From NCBI GenBank assembly GCA_024349245.1, contig JALDNG010000006.1, positions 5,137,001 to 5,201,000 of the forward strand: DNA of 64,000 bases, read 5' to 3'. The notes below the pieces were generated by a model that did not search any database, was not told where the DNA came from, and saw only the letters and a list, made by a program, of their open reading frames with translations. A program made the position numbers and the translations under genes. Of the stretch, positions 25,533 to 37,521 are shown one piece after another (position 1 is the first letter of the stretch; the number at the start of each line of letters is the position of its first letter). The DNA is from Neodontobutis hainanensis. Taxonomy: Eukaryota > Chordata > Actinopteri > Gobiiformes > Odontobutidae.

Positions 25533-27760
25533 CTATCTGTTGTGCAATCCTTCAGAGGTCCTTTTGTTTCGAATGGTTTGCAGCATATCTGACACAAGCT
25601 CTTCTAATCCAAAGGCTGGTTCCCAGCCCCAGTCCCTCCTTGCATTGGAATCATCAAATCGCACTGGCCAACTGTCTGCTACAAAGTGGGAAGTTAACAT
25701 TTTAGTCAAGTAAAAGAAGCAATTTGGAAATTGGTATAAATGTATACATTAAATAGAAGTAAAAACATTGTGTGCTGAAATGCTCTGTTAGTTTTAATTG
25801 TGTGATGACCAAATAATGTTTTAAGTGTTGCTTTAAATAATTTTTCAAACAATTCTTGCACATTTGGATGTTAGACATACCAATTGTTTGGCGGACAGAA
25901 TCCGGACTGTAAGTGACCTTAAGGTGAGGGAGATGCTTGCGGATTTCCTGGGCTACTTCTTCCGGAGTGAAGCTCATGGCTCCAATGTTATAAGTGCGTA
26001 GTGAAAGCTGGCATTCTGGAGCTTGCATAAACTCTACAGTGGCACGATGACAGTCAGAAATATGCATCATGGGAAGACGAGTGTCCGGACGCAGGTAGCA
26101 CTCATGGTGACCTGTGCTAAGAGCGTCATGGAAGATCTGAACTGCATAATCTGCCAGCAGGGGAGACAAAAATTTATCCATAGCTTACAACTAACTGGCT
26201 TGATTACAGATACTGAAAGCATTTGTGAGGATTACCTGTGGTTCCTCCACCAGGTGGTGTATTAACAGAGATCACACCTGGATAACGTAGACAACGGAAG
26301 TCCAAGCCATATTTATGATGGAGATACTAACAATAAAAAGAGATGTCTGTGAAGGTTCTCATCCAGGTCATCTTGAAGAAAAGATTAAAGCAAAACCGTC
26401 TGAAAACAGTCCAGATGCTTTTGCTTTAATCTTTTCTTCAATTTGTAAAAACATTGTTTTACAGTACAGTCTCTATTTGTGTCCATATTAAAGATTCTCC
26501 CACCTCTCCCATTAGTTCCCCATGCACTTTGGAAACTCCATAGATGGTTCGAGGCCTTTGGACGCAAAGATCCGGAACTGGGTCACGTGGGGAGGAGGGA
26601 CCAAATGCTCCTATGGTGCTGGGTACAAAGAGACGCAGGCAGTTTTCCAGGGCCAGGTCCAACACATTATGAAGGCCTACAAGGAGCAGAAAGAAATCCA
26701 TTACAAACAATACTAAAAACACAATATAATAAGGTGCTTATGCAAACCTGTAATGTTTATTTTGCGAGCCAAAGCCACATTAGCCTCGCCCACAGCACTG
26801 AGCAAAGCGCTATAGTGGACCATCCAAGTGATCTGGTTATTTATTATGAGTTCTCTGAGATGTTTGTAGTCCAGTACATCAGCATATACAAAAGGGCCTT
26901 TATGGAAAAGAGATTGAAGAGAGTAATGATTACAAATATGCAATGAAGGCTGTCAAATAAACAAGAAAATATTTGTCATACCACTGCGAAATACATGGGG
27001 TGGGGGCTTCTTAATGTCTGATAAAATTACATTCTCGGCCCCATACTGCTTCCTTAAAATAAATAGATATATGATAAAAGATGAGTTTGTAAAAAATAAA
27101 ATCAATCTGTAAATTTTTGTTACCTCAACATCTCCGCAAGACCCACACCTAACTGCCCCAGACCACCTGCGAGCAAAACACAAAAATGAAACAAAATTAA
27201 TAAATGTGTTTGTCAGTTAGGTGTCAGTTGAAAAGGCTTGCTTGTTCAAAAGCATTATTCTGAGACAAAAGTGACACCAGGCTATTATCCCCTCCACTGA
27301 CATTCATTGGCCCTTTTATATCGCCAGCTCTGTCTGAACACAGACTATTGTAATGACTGAAAATGGGACCCTGTAGGGACTGAAAACAAGCATGCCTGTA
27401 GTATTCCACTCGTGCCACTGATGTCAATAAAGGTCTTTAGGATTTACTAGCATGCCATTTTGAAACAATATTATAAAATTAATATGAGCACAAAACAGAT
27501 CTCTACACAATGAATACAATATTTTTTTCAGTAATAGTGTGGAGCCGTAGGAAAAGTTAATCACCTGTAATAAAGACGCGGGGGTTCTCCTGAGAAGGCA
27601 GTGGACTGTTGGTTTCCTGGTTGTTCCATTTGCTCATCTGCCTGGATAAGCGGGAGCTGATGCTTAGGCCTGATAAATGTTGTATCTTGGTAAGAGCACA
27701 ATGACCCAGCACTGTGTGGCCCAGGATGTTGGGCACACAGACCCGCATGCCCTGTTGCAT
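25533..27760 (-). CDS. tdh: L-threonine 3-dehydrogenase, mitochondrial (TDH), eight coding exons
   Basis: TDH oxidises L-threonine to 2-amino-3-ketobutyrate with NAD+ in mitochondria, feeding glycine and acetyl-CoA production. Exons: 27760-27565, 27166-27124, 27052-26982, 26897-26748, 26676-26504, 26326-26236, 26150-25881, 25678-25533. The sum is 1140 nt in frame, giving 379 residues (mouse about 373). The Rossmann glycine motif ITGGLGQLGVG spans exons 1-2. The extended-SDR YxxxK catalytic pair is in RTIYGVSKVHGE, and the conserved LFVPSTIGAFGP precedes it. The first about 55 residues look like a mitochondrial presequence. The start at 27760 is the first ATG after an in-frame stop; another ATG follows four codons later, and an upstream noncoding exon is probable. 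All family motifs are intact, unlike the human pseudogene. Confidence 0.94.
26373..26441. repeat. Perfect 23-bp inverted repeat (hairpin) in a tdh intron
   Basis: Arms 26373-26395 and 26419-26441 are exact reverse complements, with a 23-nt loop, inside the 177-nt intron 26327-26503. The flanking text (gaaggttctcatccaggtca) resembles text in an hdac1 intron at about 48956-48990, which suggests a small dispersed repeat. No function is assigned. Confidence 0.85.
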
Positions 27761-28423
27761 ATCCACTAACAAACCTTACAAATGTTAAACGAAAGCAGCA
27801 GGTAAAAATCATACACATTTTTTTTTAGCTTTTAAATACAGATAAAAAAACATAAAATAAAAATAAAAAATACATTACCTGTGTGCTTAAAGAATCATCC
27901 ACTTTTAATCCAACACCAAAAGATGCAAGAAGTAAATTCCAAAATAGTAAAGTTGACTTTTTTTAAGTATTCAAGAGAGATGATAATGATGAATGATAGT
28001 TTAGGCTCCAAAAACTGATAATAATAATAACCAGGTGTGAAAAATCATGCTGACCACCATGGCTCATAGGTCTTGATCAACCAGTACTACAGTTTCCAGC
28101 TCAACACGCAAACTTGCTGTTCTCAGGGATTTGTATTGTGAGTGTTTAGCTGAGCTTAACAGGACTGGGAGGCGTGTCATTAGTAAATCCTCCCACTACA
28201 GCTAATACTAAAAAATATGTAATAGAGTATCTAATCTCTTTTATATTAAGTCATAGAATTAAAATATATAAAAGTCCTCACAGCCTAAATAATCACAAGG
28301 ACCAACTCATTTTCAACTCATTTATATTGTTAAAAATCCAGAACTTGTCATATAAAAATATGATGGACATTGTAATACTGACAACATACACACTGAAAAC
28401 ATTTAATTGACATTGTTTTATCA
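27761..28423 (-). promoter_or_regulatory. tdh upstream region and mtmr9 3' end
   Basis: A 660-bp interval between the tdh start codon and the mtmr9 stop codon. It must carry the mtmr9 3' UTR and the tdh promoter or 5' UTR exon. A pyrimidine tract plus AG just 5' of the tdh start on the minus strand is compatible with a spliced leader. No other gene was seen. Confidence 0.45.
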
Positions 28424-31400
28424 TTATCTGAGTTCGGTATTAGCTGAGTGCAAGCTTCCCCACTCAAGGATCATGTTCCTTAATTCCTGCTGAGCCTCCT
28501 CAAGATGACGATTTTGGGGTGTCCACCTTAAGAAAAACCCTATAAAACATTGACATTGGCATTTTAAAATAAAAGGCAACACTCCTTAAGTGGACTATGT
28601 GAGAAAAGTGTCATGTCATGCTCACCTCTCCAGAGCTGCAGGGACTGTGGGTGAACTGAGGGCCAAATTGCCAAATCAGTGGGCTCATACAGGGGGTTAG
28701 TGTACTGCTTTCTTTCCGGGGGCCTCAGTAGAGCCTGGAACAAACAATAGGTCTTCTGCTTTACTCCAAGAGCACACCTGAGAAGAATTGGATAAACCAA
28801 CCACATTTTAAAAAATGCCTGAAGGACACCACCTTATAAAAAGCAGATGACTGATTAACCTCTCCTGATCGTTGTTACAGAGGAAGGTGCCATAGTCTGA
28901 GGAGTATGCCTCGGCTGCTAGTCTTAACAACAGAGCCTCAGAGAACCCCAATGCCAGGGGGAACTGTCTCCACAGCTGCCACACACAGTCTAGCAGCAGT
29001 AAAAAAACTGGAGACTCCTGCTGGAGACGAGCATGGGAGTAAGCTGAGTGGGCACATCGCTGCTGAAAAGGATGCCCTGCCTGAAAGTGAACATATTTCT
29101 TTACATACAAAGAAAACAAACATAACTTTCTCTTCACCAATCTACTGTATCTCCTAAACTTGTCTCTTATCTGTAGAGTGTTTTTGTACTTGTTCTTAGC
29201 TATACCTGCACCCACTCTCTGTCCAGCAAAGCCAGGAAGCCCTCTAGAGTGCGACAGGTTGGGTCCATAATAAGTTGTGCCAAAGTGCTAATGAGCAAAG
29301 TGGAGTCTATTCCTTCAGAGCCATGAACAAGAACCGAATGGCCATCCCTGTTAGTAGACAAAAAGACAGTTTAGTGACTTCAGAGTACTATCATATACTA
29401 ATGCCATGCATCTTGTCTTCAGTTCCTGATACTACAAAAGATAACGCTCAAGCTTTCCAGTGCAGATATGACTGTGTTAGAAATTCTTTATTATATGTAT
29501 AAAAAGTGCTTTTAAAGTAAAGTTACTGAATATATATTTTTACCTCTCTACGCACTCTGCTACCAGTCCAGCAGTTGAAATAGCAGTTTGGACGTGAGAG
29601 AGCCACTTTGAATTCTCAAGTTTACTGAGCCAGCGGTCCATATTGTGTGACTCATCTCCACAGGCTTCCACCAGTTTAATCAGACTCTCCTGCAGTGCTT
29701 TACCCCTGTACACAAATACAATGTACAATACATTTACTTAAGATCTAACTAAAATTAAAAAGATGGGTCACATGATCCACTTTCCACCTACTTCTCCATC
29801 TGTCTATGCAGCCTTTTCCAGCATCTATAACATGATTTGGACTCAAAGCCACCACCCGTCACCCGTGCCTGCTGTGATTGCTGACTCGAACGAGTGTCAA
29901 CAATGTAACCCTTGTCTGAACGGTCAATCACAGCCTGTAGAAGGCACTCATCTTCCATGCAACGTTTCTTATTGGCACCCATTAACGGCTGACTGCTGCG
30001 CATAATAACCTACAAAGAAGATCAGTTAGTCGGAAATGATGGTCTAGAACAAACAGCAGTGGACATAGATCTCAGCAGCTTACCACGCCATTTTTACGAT
30101 GATAGTAGCAAAGGACAGGGAAGCGGCCACCCTGTCTGAATTTAGCCACCTTCTTCAGTGTGTCATCATCTATATCTTTAGGGACGATAACTGAGAGGGG
30201 GTAGGATGGACAGACTAAGTAATCGATGTTCACTGTGCTCAGTCTCCATTTAATGTGCTGCAGATGGAAGACAATCAGATTTATAATAAGACATGTCGGT
30301 AGGCTTTTCTCATTAAAAAAGTGCAAAAAGTACAGTCATATACAGACTTTACACATGTATAGAAGCATTGGTATGTCTTTTTATTTTTTATTTTATTTCT
30401 ATTTTATTTTTTCAATTCCACTTCAATTACAAACAAATCCACAACACAGTTTTTGTGGGACTGGCTGTAGAAAACAAGCCATCCACCACCTAGGCCTATC
30501 TAGTGAGATATACAAAAATAGCCCTGGGAAAGTCCTGCCTCAAAAACACATGTAAGGCTCAAATCAAGCTGTGAGTAGCACAAACTGAATAATGGAAAAA
30601 AACAAAGGGGGCACAGGGAAGAGCCATGGTGTCAGCAAATGGGATATCCTGTTTCTTCTTTCTAATTATCATCCCTTCGTTTAGCTTCTCTGCTATTTTC
30701 TGCCATGGCAGTGTTGGATTATTGTTGCAAGAGGTTGCCTTCCACGCAGTCGTTAACGCGTTAGAGGACACATATATGTATGGTTCTATGCTTACGAGCT
30801 CCTTTGTCTCTCTGTAGAGTTTTTCAGCGGTCGAGAGACCCCACTGTTCATCCAAGCTCAGATCTGAAGGTCTGTAGAAGAAGGGATACATCTCGGACAC
30901 ACAGTTGAGATTGGACAGGGTCTAAAGGAAAAAATGAAAAAACTAAAAAAACTAAAGGTAGATTTTTTTTTTTGCAAAATATCTCTTCTTAATTTTGTAC
31001 CTCAATTGAGTGTGCAATGTTAAGACATTGCTCCATGCCTGGGATGTCAAGATGGAGCACACGTAGGTCTTTGCATTTAATTGTGATTGTCCCTGAGGAT
31101 CCCATCCTACAAAAACACACTGCTTTGAAAGATACACAAAATATTGAAACAAGGAAAATACCCTGGTCCCCCTCCATCCTAAAGTAGCTTAGTTACTTTC
31201 AGTTGTTGAAGCAACATTGTGTCACTTAACCAGATTTCCACCCAATGAATGAGTCAGTGTGTAGCTGCACTGCTGCAAAGTCTCATGGGACTGGTCTGGA
31301 GGGGTGTGTGTTCTTAATGTAATTTGAAACTGGGCTCACTTGCTTGTGTTATATGTCAGGAAACGATCACAATGAGCCTATTGCTACATATTAAAATTAT

Positions 31401-32215
31401 TCTGAGGATATATGTTTACTGGTTAAAAAAAAGCATCACAGTGTTATTTTATGGGGCAAAAACATGTTTTTTTTTAGCAAAGCTTTAGCTTGATATAAAG
31501 TAAAATGTGTTAGAGACAAGCATAAAGCACAACATTATGCCTGGAAAAAAATACAAAAAACAAAACACTGCTTCAATCTTGTGCAAACAGTTGACAAATT
31601 TTCTTTTCTGTGCACTTTAGCCAGACAAAGCTGAACATAGCAATAAGCTGCAATACAAGATGATTTCCAACCTTTCACCACCATCAGCTAGAGACAACAG
31701 GCTGGAATAGCCCAAAAGGTTTTCCACACTGGTTAAAAAGATTTGAGGAACATTTATTAGATGATAACTATAGGCGTATAGATTAAGCATTCATTTTGAA
31801 TGGGCACATGTAGGACAATTGGGATTTAGATTAGTATTGCACATATAATACTCTTTATGCATAGCCAAAACAAAACCTAAATAACTGTCCACTAGGCCTA
31901 TTAGCTTACACGCCTGATCATTTTGAGGATTTTCGGTTCCTTACGCTGGTTCAACTTTTAAGTGTTCAACTGTTTGACTATTATTAACTATTTAACTATA
32001 AAACGTTCAGCATATTTTGAAACCCTTCACCTTTTTTCAATGGCATCGATGTTCCTGAGCAGCAGTAAAATCTGCCGATGGCCGTTGTCCTGTCTGTCCG
32101 AGAAGAGCAGGTGGTGCGCGGTGATGCACAGCGTGCCTCTGCTCGCTGGGTGCAGCGGCTGTCGGAGGACAACATCCTCGACATTGGCGGTTTTGATGTG
32201 CTCGGAAAACTCCAT
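28424..32215 (-). CDS. mtmr9: Myotubularin-related protein 9 (MTMR9), ten exons
   Basis: MTMR9 is a catalytically dead myotubularin. In the family it binds MTMR6, MTMR7 and MTMR8 and stimulates their 3-phosphoinositide phosphatase activity. Exons: 32215-32031, 31106-31001, 30921-30796, 30257-30084, 30009-29792, 29705-29544, 29347-29206, 29080-28860, 28777-28626, 28539-28424. The sum is 1602 nt in frame, giving 533 residues (human 549). The start MEFSEHIKTANVEDVVL and the PH-GRAM-like N-terminus match human. The phosphatase-like core includes KKVAKFRQGGRFPVL, GYIVDTRS and ESLIKLVEACGDESHNMDRW. The loop that reads VHCSDGWDRT in active members is VHGSEGIDST here: the nucleophilic Cys and the Arg are gone, as expected for MTMR9. 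The C-terminal part is coiled-coil-like. The gene is divergent from fam167b. Confidence 0.96.
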
Positions 32216-32585
32216 CGCCTCGGTCACTGTACAACCAGTAGCCTACAGAACTAAAGGACTTCCTTTGTCTTTAAATATTAAGTTAAAAATGAAAATGAAA
32301 GCAAGTTCCTTGGGACAGCTTGGCAGCCCACTCTGTTTGTTTCGACGATAAGAAAGTCTATAAATAGTGCACTTTCATTTTGGCTGACACAAAATGACAC
32401 AACTTTGAGCTTAAAATTGACTAAGTGGGCATGGGCGTCACCAATATAATGTGTTAAGTAGGCTATGAGGCGACAAAAGACGGAAGTGCACGTTTCCTGA
32501 GCACAGATGTGACTCACAATGCTGCTGTCAAAAACTTAGTGTCTTAGCTCGGTGCACTGAGCTGCAGTTGCAATACACACAGACG

Positions 32586-32599
32586 GCACTAGATGGCAG
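32586..32599 (+). promoter_or_regulatory. CTCF-like motif
   Basis: GCACTAGATGGCAG fits 13 of 14 positions of the core consensus CCASYAGRKGGCRS. It lies between divergent genes. Binding is inferred from the motif only. Confidence 0.4.
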
Positions 32600-33111
32600 T
32601 ACATTCAAACATAAAAAATGTGTTTAAATGCATTAGGCTGTAATGTAGGCTGCGCCACAACATGAAATCAGTGCCAATAAATAGTGGCTAAATGCTTGGT
32701 TATGCACGTCGTAAAAAATATACATAGCCCAACTCATTGGATTTCGAGTATCAACATGTAATTTTGAGCTGAATTTAAGAGGAGGCGCTTCGGCTTTCCA
32801 GATTAGATGGTTTTGGCACACACGTAACATAACCAGGCATGATGTTCATGTAAAACTTTGACAAGTAGCTCTAACTCTAGTATTTAAGTCTTCTCTAACA
32901 TTTTCACCGCAATCCTTATTTAGATTTAGGCGTAACGGGGAGGGCGTTGTGCAGACAGCGCATCAGAGATGTATCATCAAATGTAATATTATATTGTTTT
33001 AACAATAAAGTCATAACGTCATAAATGAGCATAGACTTCCGTACACAAAACGAAGTAATTGTCCAGCCTCCTATCCCGTGTGGGATGGCCCGCCACTGCT
33101 CCTTATCTTCC

Positions 33112-33119
33112 TATAAAAG
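33112..33119 (+). promoter_or_regulatory. fam167b: TATA box of fam167b
   Basis: TATAAAAG lies 94 bp before the fam167b start codon. A start site about 30 bp downstream would give a 5' UTR of roughly 65 nt. Confidence 0.6.
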
Positions 33120-33205
33120 AGGGAAGGACCTGTTGCGCTTTATTCGCCCCACTGTCAATCTGCAAGACGGACTACACGCGAACTGAAATAACCGATCCTG
33201 TGGCA

Positions 33206-34092
33206 ATGGATTTGAAAGAAAATGGAGATGAGTCATTATCTGAGGGGGGCCCCGAGGATTTAGACAGCTTAAAGGCTCTTACTCAGAAGCTGAAGCTACA
33301 GACTCGCAGACCATCCTATCTGGAGTGGCAGGAGCACGTACAGCGCAGACCTTGGAAGGAAAGCTATTCTGAAGGCGTGTCCATGCCTGCAATTTTGAGA
33401 AATGAGAACTCTCAACTAGTTGTGCGAAACATTTGTGGATTTGACACAATTGATGATGCCTTGGAGTTTTTGAGAAAAGAGCTGGTGAGTTAAATAAGCA
33501 ATTCATGGACGCTAAAGTCAAGAAAACCATTTAACTGAGGATTTTGTGTAATTATTATTTGCATGTATTTCTTTTGAATGGTTGCCCCACGTCCTCACAT
33601 ACCCTTTTCCCTGCCAAACAAAACATTTTCCATAGATTGTTATCTTAGGACAGTGTGGAGTCATCTCCTCAGGTGTCAGCAGTCTGCATGAACCCCTCAC
33701 ATGAGAGGTTCATGCACGGTTCATTACAGGGTTTCTTTCATTCCTTACAACCTGCAAGTGATGTGCAGATAACTTCTTTAGATGCCCACATATTTATTTA
33801 AGTATTGTCTGTTGTTAATTCTCAACAGAGAGAGATGCAGCTTCAGGACAACCGCCTGGCCCGACAGTTGATCCATCTGCGGAGTGAGATCCATCGGCTC
33901 AAAGTGGAGCAGGTGTGTAACCGGCACAAGGAGATGCTTGACGATGCCACTTATGAGCTGGAGGAGTGCGGCGAGGAGTCAGATCTGCTGTGTGACATCC
34001 CAATGAAGGCGGCCTTTGCACTGTCCACCCCCCTCAAACACCTGGGGCTCACCAAGATGAACATCAACTCCAGACGTTTCTCTTTGTGTTAA
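33206..34092 (+). CDS. fam167b: FAM167 family protein, FAM167B type, two exons
   Basis: This family of small proteins, also called DIORA, has no settled biochemical function. Exons: 33206-33484 and 33829-34092, 543 nt in frame, 180 residues. Visible blocks: an acidic N-terminus; the family signature LKALTQKLKLQTRRPSYLEW (about 30-49); NICGFDTIDDALEFLRKEL (about 74-92); a helical, probably coiled-coil stretch REMQLQDNRLARQLIHL; and the family C-terminus KMNINSRRFSLC. FAM167B is preferred over FAM167A because of ICGFD, REMQ, HRLK and HLGLT, and because the next gene is lck, as in human. The start is the first ATG after the TATA box and precedes the conserved acidic segment. Transcription away from mtmr9 probably uses the TATA-driven promoter in the shared upstream region. 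Confidence 0.9.
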
Positions 34093-37000
34093 TACAGTAT
34101 ATTGTGTGGCCCTGTTACAAGAGTGGGTCTGCCTTTGGGGCTGCACTTCTGGCACAGAGACTGGAAATTTAGATACTTTAAGATGGAGCTTAACATGCAC
34201 AATAAGGCCTTGGTGCAGAACCCCGACGGAAGAAAGCCCACTGCTCCACTGTGAAGATATGAAGACATAAAAAATAAGCCAGACTGAAATGTAATTAATG
34301 GGTGATATGTTGAGTCTTTTTACCCAGATTTTTTTTATGAAAAGCATACTTTCAAATGGTGTGGGTTAACATGTTTTTTTTTATTAATTTCTGAAAACGC
34401 AAACACACTGGTACGTGAAGAGGAGTCTTGTTTTGTGTCTTATGCAGCTACATAAACCCTTATGAAGTCAAAAGTAAAGTCAGACTCCAACATATTTACA
34501 CGTCTCTTTCACGCACAAAAATATCTCTACAGGCTCATCAGTGGTGTGACGGGACACAGAAGGCTGCGCGTAATGTTTTCCACTTTAGCTCATAGATTAT
34601 AGCCTATATGTGATAAGTTTCTATAATTAGATATTTTCAGATGCTGTTATCGAAAGAAATGCAGGAAAGAATGGGAAGATAATTGTTGACAGGGGTTTTA
34701 TTTTGTTTACACAAAACACATGCACATGAGCACATGCCTTTATTAGAGATCATATCACTGAAATGTATGATTGACAACATTTCATGTCTTTTTATTTTTG
34801 ACAAATTCAACGCATCATTAAAGAGATTTTACATTACGGTTTTGTGTTTTATTATCAGCATGTAAACAAAGAATAATATTTTACTTTTACAGATGTTAAT
34901 GTCACTTACTGCTTATATTCAACATTTATCCATTTTCCACACAGTTTCTTCTTTTTTTTTTTTTTTGAGTCTTTCTGTTGTAATATCAATCTAAACATAT
35001 GAGGCCCTAGAGGAATGTGCACAACCAGAACACAATTAGACAAACAAGAAACCAAATATGCTTTGCCAATGTGAAAAATGAGAGCTAGTCAAATGATCGC
35101 AGAATGGCTTCAGGTTATGAGACATCTGGAGTAAAAGGAACATGTACACAAAAATTCCATTGAGGTTAAGACACAGCAGCTTGGGGGGTTATTCGTTAGT
35201 GAAAGCGTTTACAATTAAACACTGCTGACCCGCAATGCCGATCTTTATATCTCTGTGTGTCCTAATGCCATACAAGTTGTGACTTTGAAGCAAACAAAAA
35301 AAAAGATTACATTAATATTTTTCGGAAGTCGACGCAAAGGTTGAGAAACTGAAGAATGCTTTGCTCAAATGGGAACAGCCTGCACCTGCATTTTCAAACA
35401 GGTTGCACTCACACTGATAGTATCTTATTTAGATTGCGTAACAGAATATGATTTCCAACCACTTTTGGAAGTACCCATAACTGTGCTGAACAGAAAAAGA
35501 GGAATACCATCCCAAAATAGTAGCCTCTCATTCAATACACATGCTATGTAACAGTCTGCTGTGCTGATTGACATACTTATTCTCGTCAGTGATGATACAT
35601 CTATACTGTGGCAATGCACTAAGCACATGTCATGTCTGTGCACTTCCTGTAATGTTTGGACTGACTTCCTGCCTGCATGCTGTGTAGCTGCAAATTTTTT
35701 ACCACAATTGAGAAGCTGTGGTCTACAGAATATTCATCTAAAGGGTAAAACAACATGTTAGTTGTTAGTTAAGTTATTTACAATGTGTCCACTGTCCACA
35801 AATAGGAAACATCAATCACTTGAAACAAAAATAGCCATGTTACATTATATAGTTATTAACTTCTATAATTATCGATACAAATAAAAATACAAAATATTTA
35901 TTAACATGTATTCATATTACTGTATTGATATACACTAATATGAATACATTCAGTTATTATTATTACACCATTTTGAATAGAACACCAGGAAGAACACTGT
36001 CGCCCACTTCTGATTCGGATGCTCACTTCTACACACAGGTGTTTTTTAAACTTTCTGTTGTCTCAGACACCCTTTCAGTGTTTTGGAATATTGACATGTA
36101 GACTCCCACTTTGGGAAGAGTGCTTTCCTGACCTCTTTAGCATGGAGCCTAACGTTCCCCTTGTGAGGACACAGCTGCATGATGAGCACCTGTTAGCAGC
36201 CTATAGAGCAACCCTCAACCTTTTAACGACAGGAAACACTGGGTCGCTCTCCTGTGCATTTTCAGTCAGTGTTGGTGTGCAAGTAAAGACCCACACTGAG
36301 CTATAAGAGGAGCGGGTGATGACATCTTCACACCCAAGCTCCGGTGGTGAAAACTCACTTACTGCTATATAAAATTTGGAAATCTCATGGCTACAAACAT
36401 TTAAAATCAGTGGATTTCTTAAGGAAACCTCATATTTTTAAGGTAAGTGAGAATAAAACAAGTAGCAGCAGGAAGCAAGGGTTGACTATAAGAATACTTT
36501 TATGTTTTTTTGTAATAATAGTTTCCATTATTGTTCTGTATGTCAGTTTTATCTTTGAACTGATATTGATCTGTTTTACCGTGTATGTACAGTTTAAGAA
36601 ATGTAGAACGCCTGCTTATTAATCTAATGATTATGTCACTGCAACAACACGAGATCTGTTCTTGTTTTTTTATTCAACAAAATATAGTCTCTGTAGTTGG
36701 CCTCTGTCTTATAATCCAATTGAATACAATTATTACTTAGTTATTGTGATGTGTGGGCTAATCACTTACATATAAATAATTGACAGGTAATGCTATAAAA
36801 GCAAAGTGCCCATGTAGTTAATGTACTTTTATTTTCAGAGATAGTTGTTTAGATTTAGTGCGCTCAATTTAGGTTTTATTGCTGTAATTAACGAGTAGAC
36901 ATTCGGATGAAGATCATAAAATGAAAAGGGGAGACCCTTAGTGGAAAATGTTGACTTTGTTTGACTTTGAGTGCAATATTTGTAGACATGGGAGTGCAAA

Positions 37001-37521
37001 TTATGACAAAAAAACCTTGTGGCCCATTAATCCTCTTGTCAATTGTTCAATGATGTTGAAATACGGTTGTTTTTGGCGGGTCAGACCACATCAGATTTTT
37101 CTCACGGCTCTCAGCCTTTGGGACAGGCGTCTGGAGTGATTAGCCCACTGACCCTGACACATGAGGGCTCCAATGGGAGACATGAGCCTGAGAAAACCAG
37201 TTTTTACTGAGTACCAGTGGAAACCAAAATACAAATGTGCAGAAGTCAGATTAGACATGATTAGTAATTCTGTATTTTCATACAGGCCATATTTTGATTA
37301 AAAACACATTGCAAATTATTTTTAACCTGCAAACAACAAAAAAATAAAAATATAATTCTATTTCACTATGACACAAAATTAAACCACTACATTACCAAAA
37401 TTATTCAGAATGCATATATTTTCCCACATTTTCTCAAGATTAAATACTATTATACTATTTTTCAAGGCACATATTTTTTTATAGTATAACTAACAACTTG
37501 AACTTTTTAAATGCAGGAAAG
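34093..37521 (+). other. Interval from fam167b 3' UTR to lck leader
   Basis: A 3.4-kb stretch without recognisable coding sequence. The first part is probably the fam167b 3' UTR. A poly-T run lies near 34950-34966. A candidate lck promoter and noncoding first exon lie near 36366-36442 (separate entry). The rest is AT-rich. Confidence 0.5.
36366..36442 (+). promoter_or_regulatory. lck: Candidate lck promoter and noncoding exon 1
   Basis: A TATA-like TATATAAAA (36366-36374) is followed about 70 nt later by a very strong 5' splice site, AAG|gtaagtgag, at 36442/36443. The first coding exon of lck has an acceptor just before its ATG (atgcag, ending about 37516), so an upstream noncoding exon is required. 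This pair fits, but there is no direct proof. Confidence 0.35.

Larger units (their letters stand above)
32216..33205. promoter_or_regulatory. Divergent intergenic region mtmr9 / fam167b
   Basis: Just under 1 kb between two start codons pointing away from each other. It must hold both 5' UTRs and promoters. Visible elements are a TATA box for fam167b (33112-33119) and a strong CTCF-like motif (32586-32599). No open frame with protein character was seen. Confidence 0.6.
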
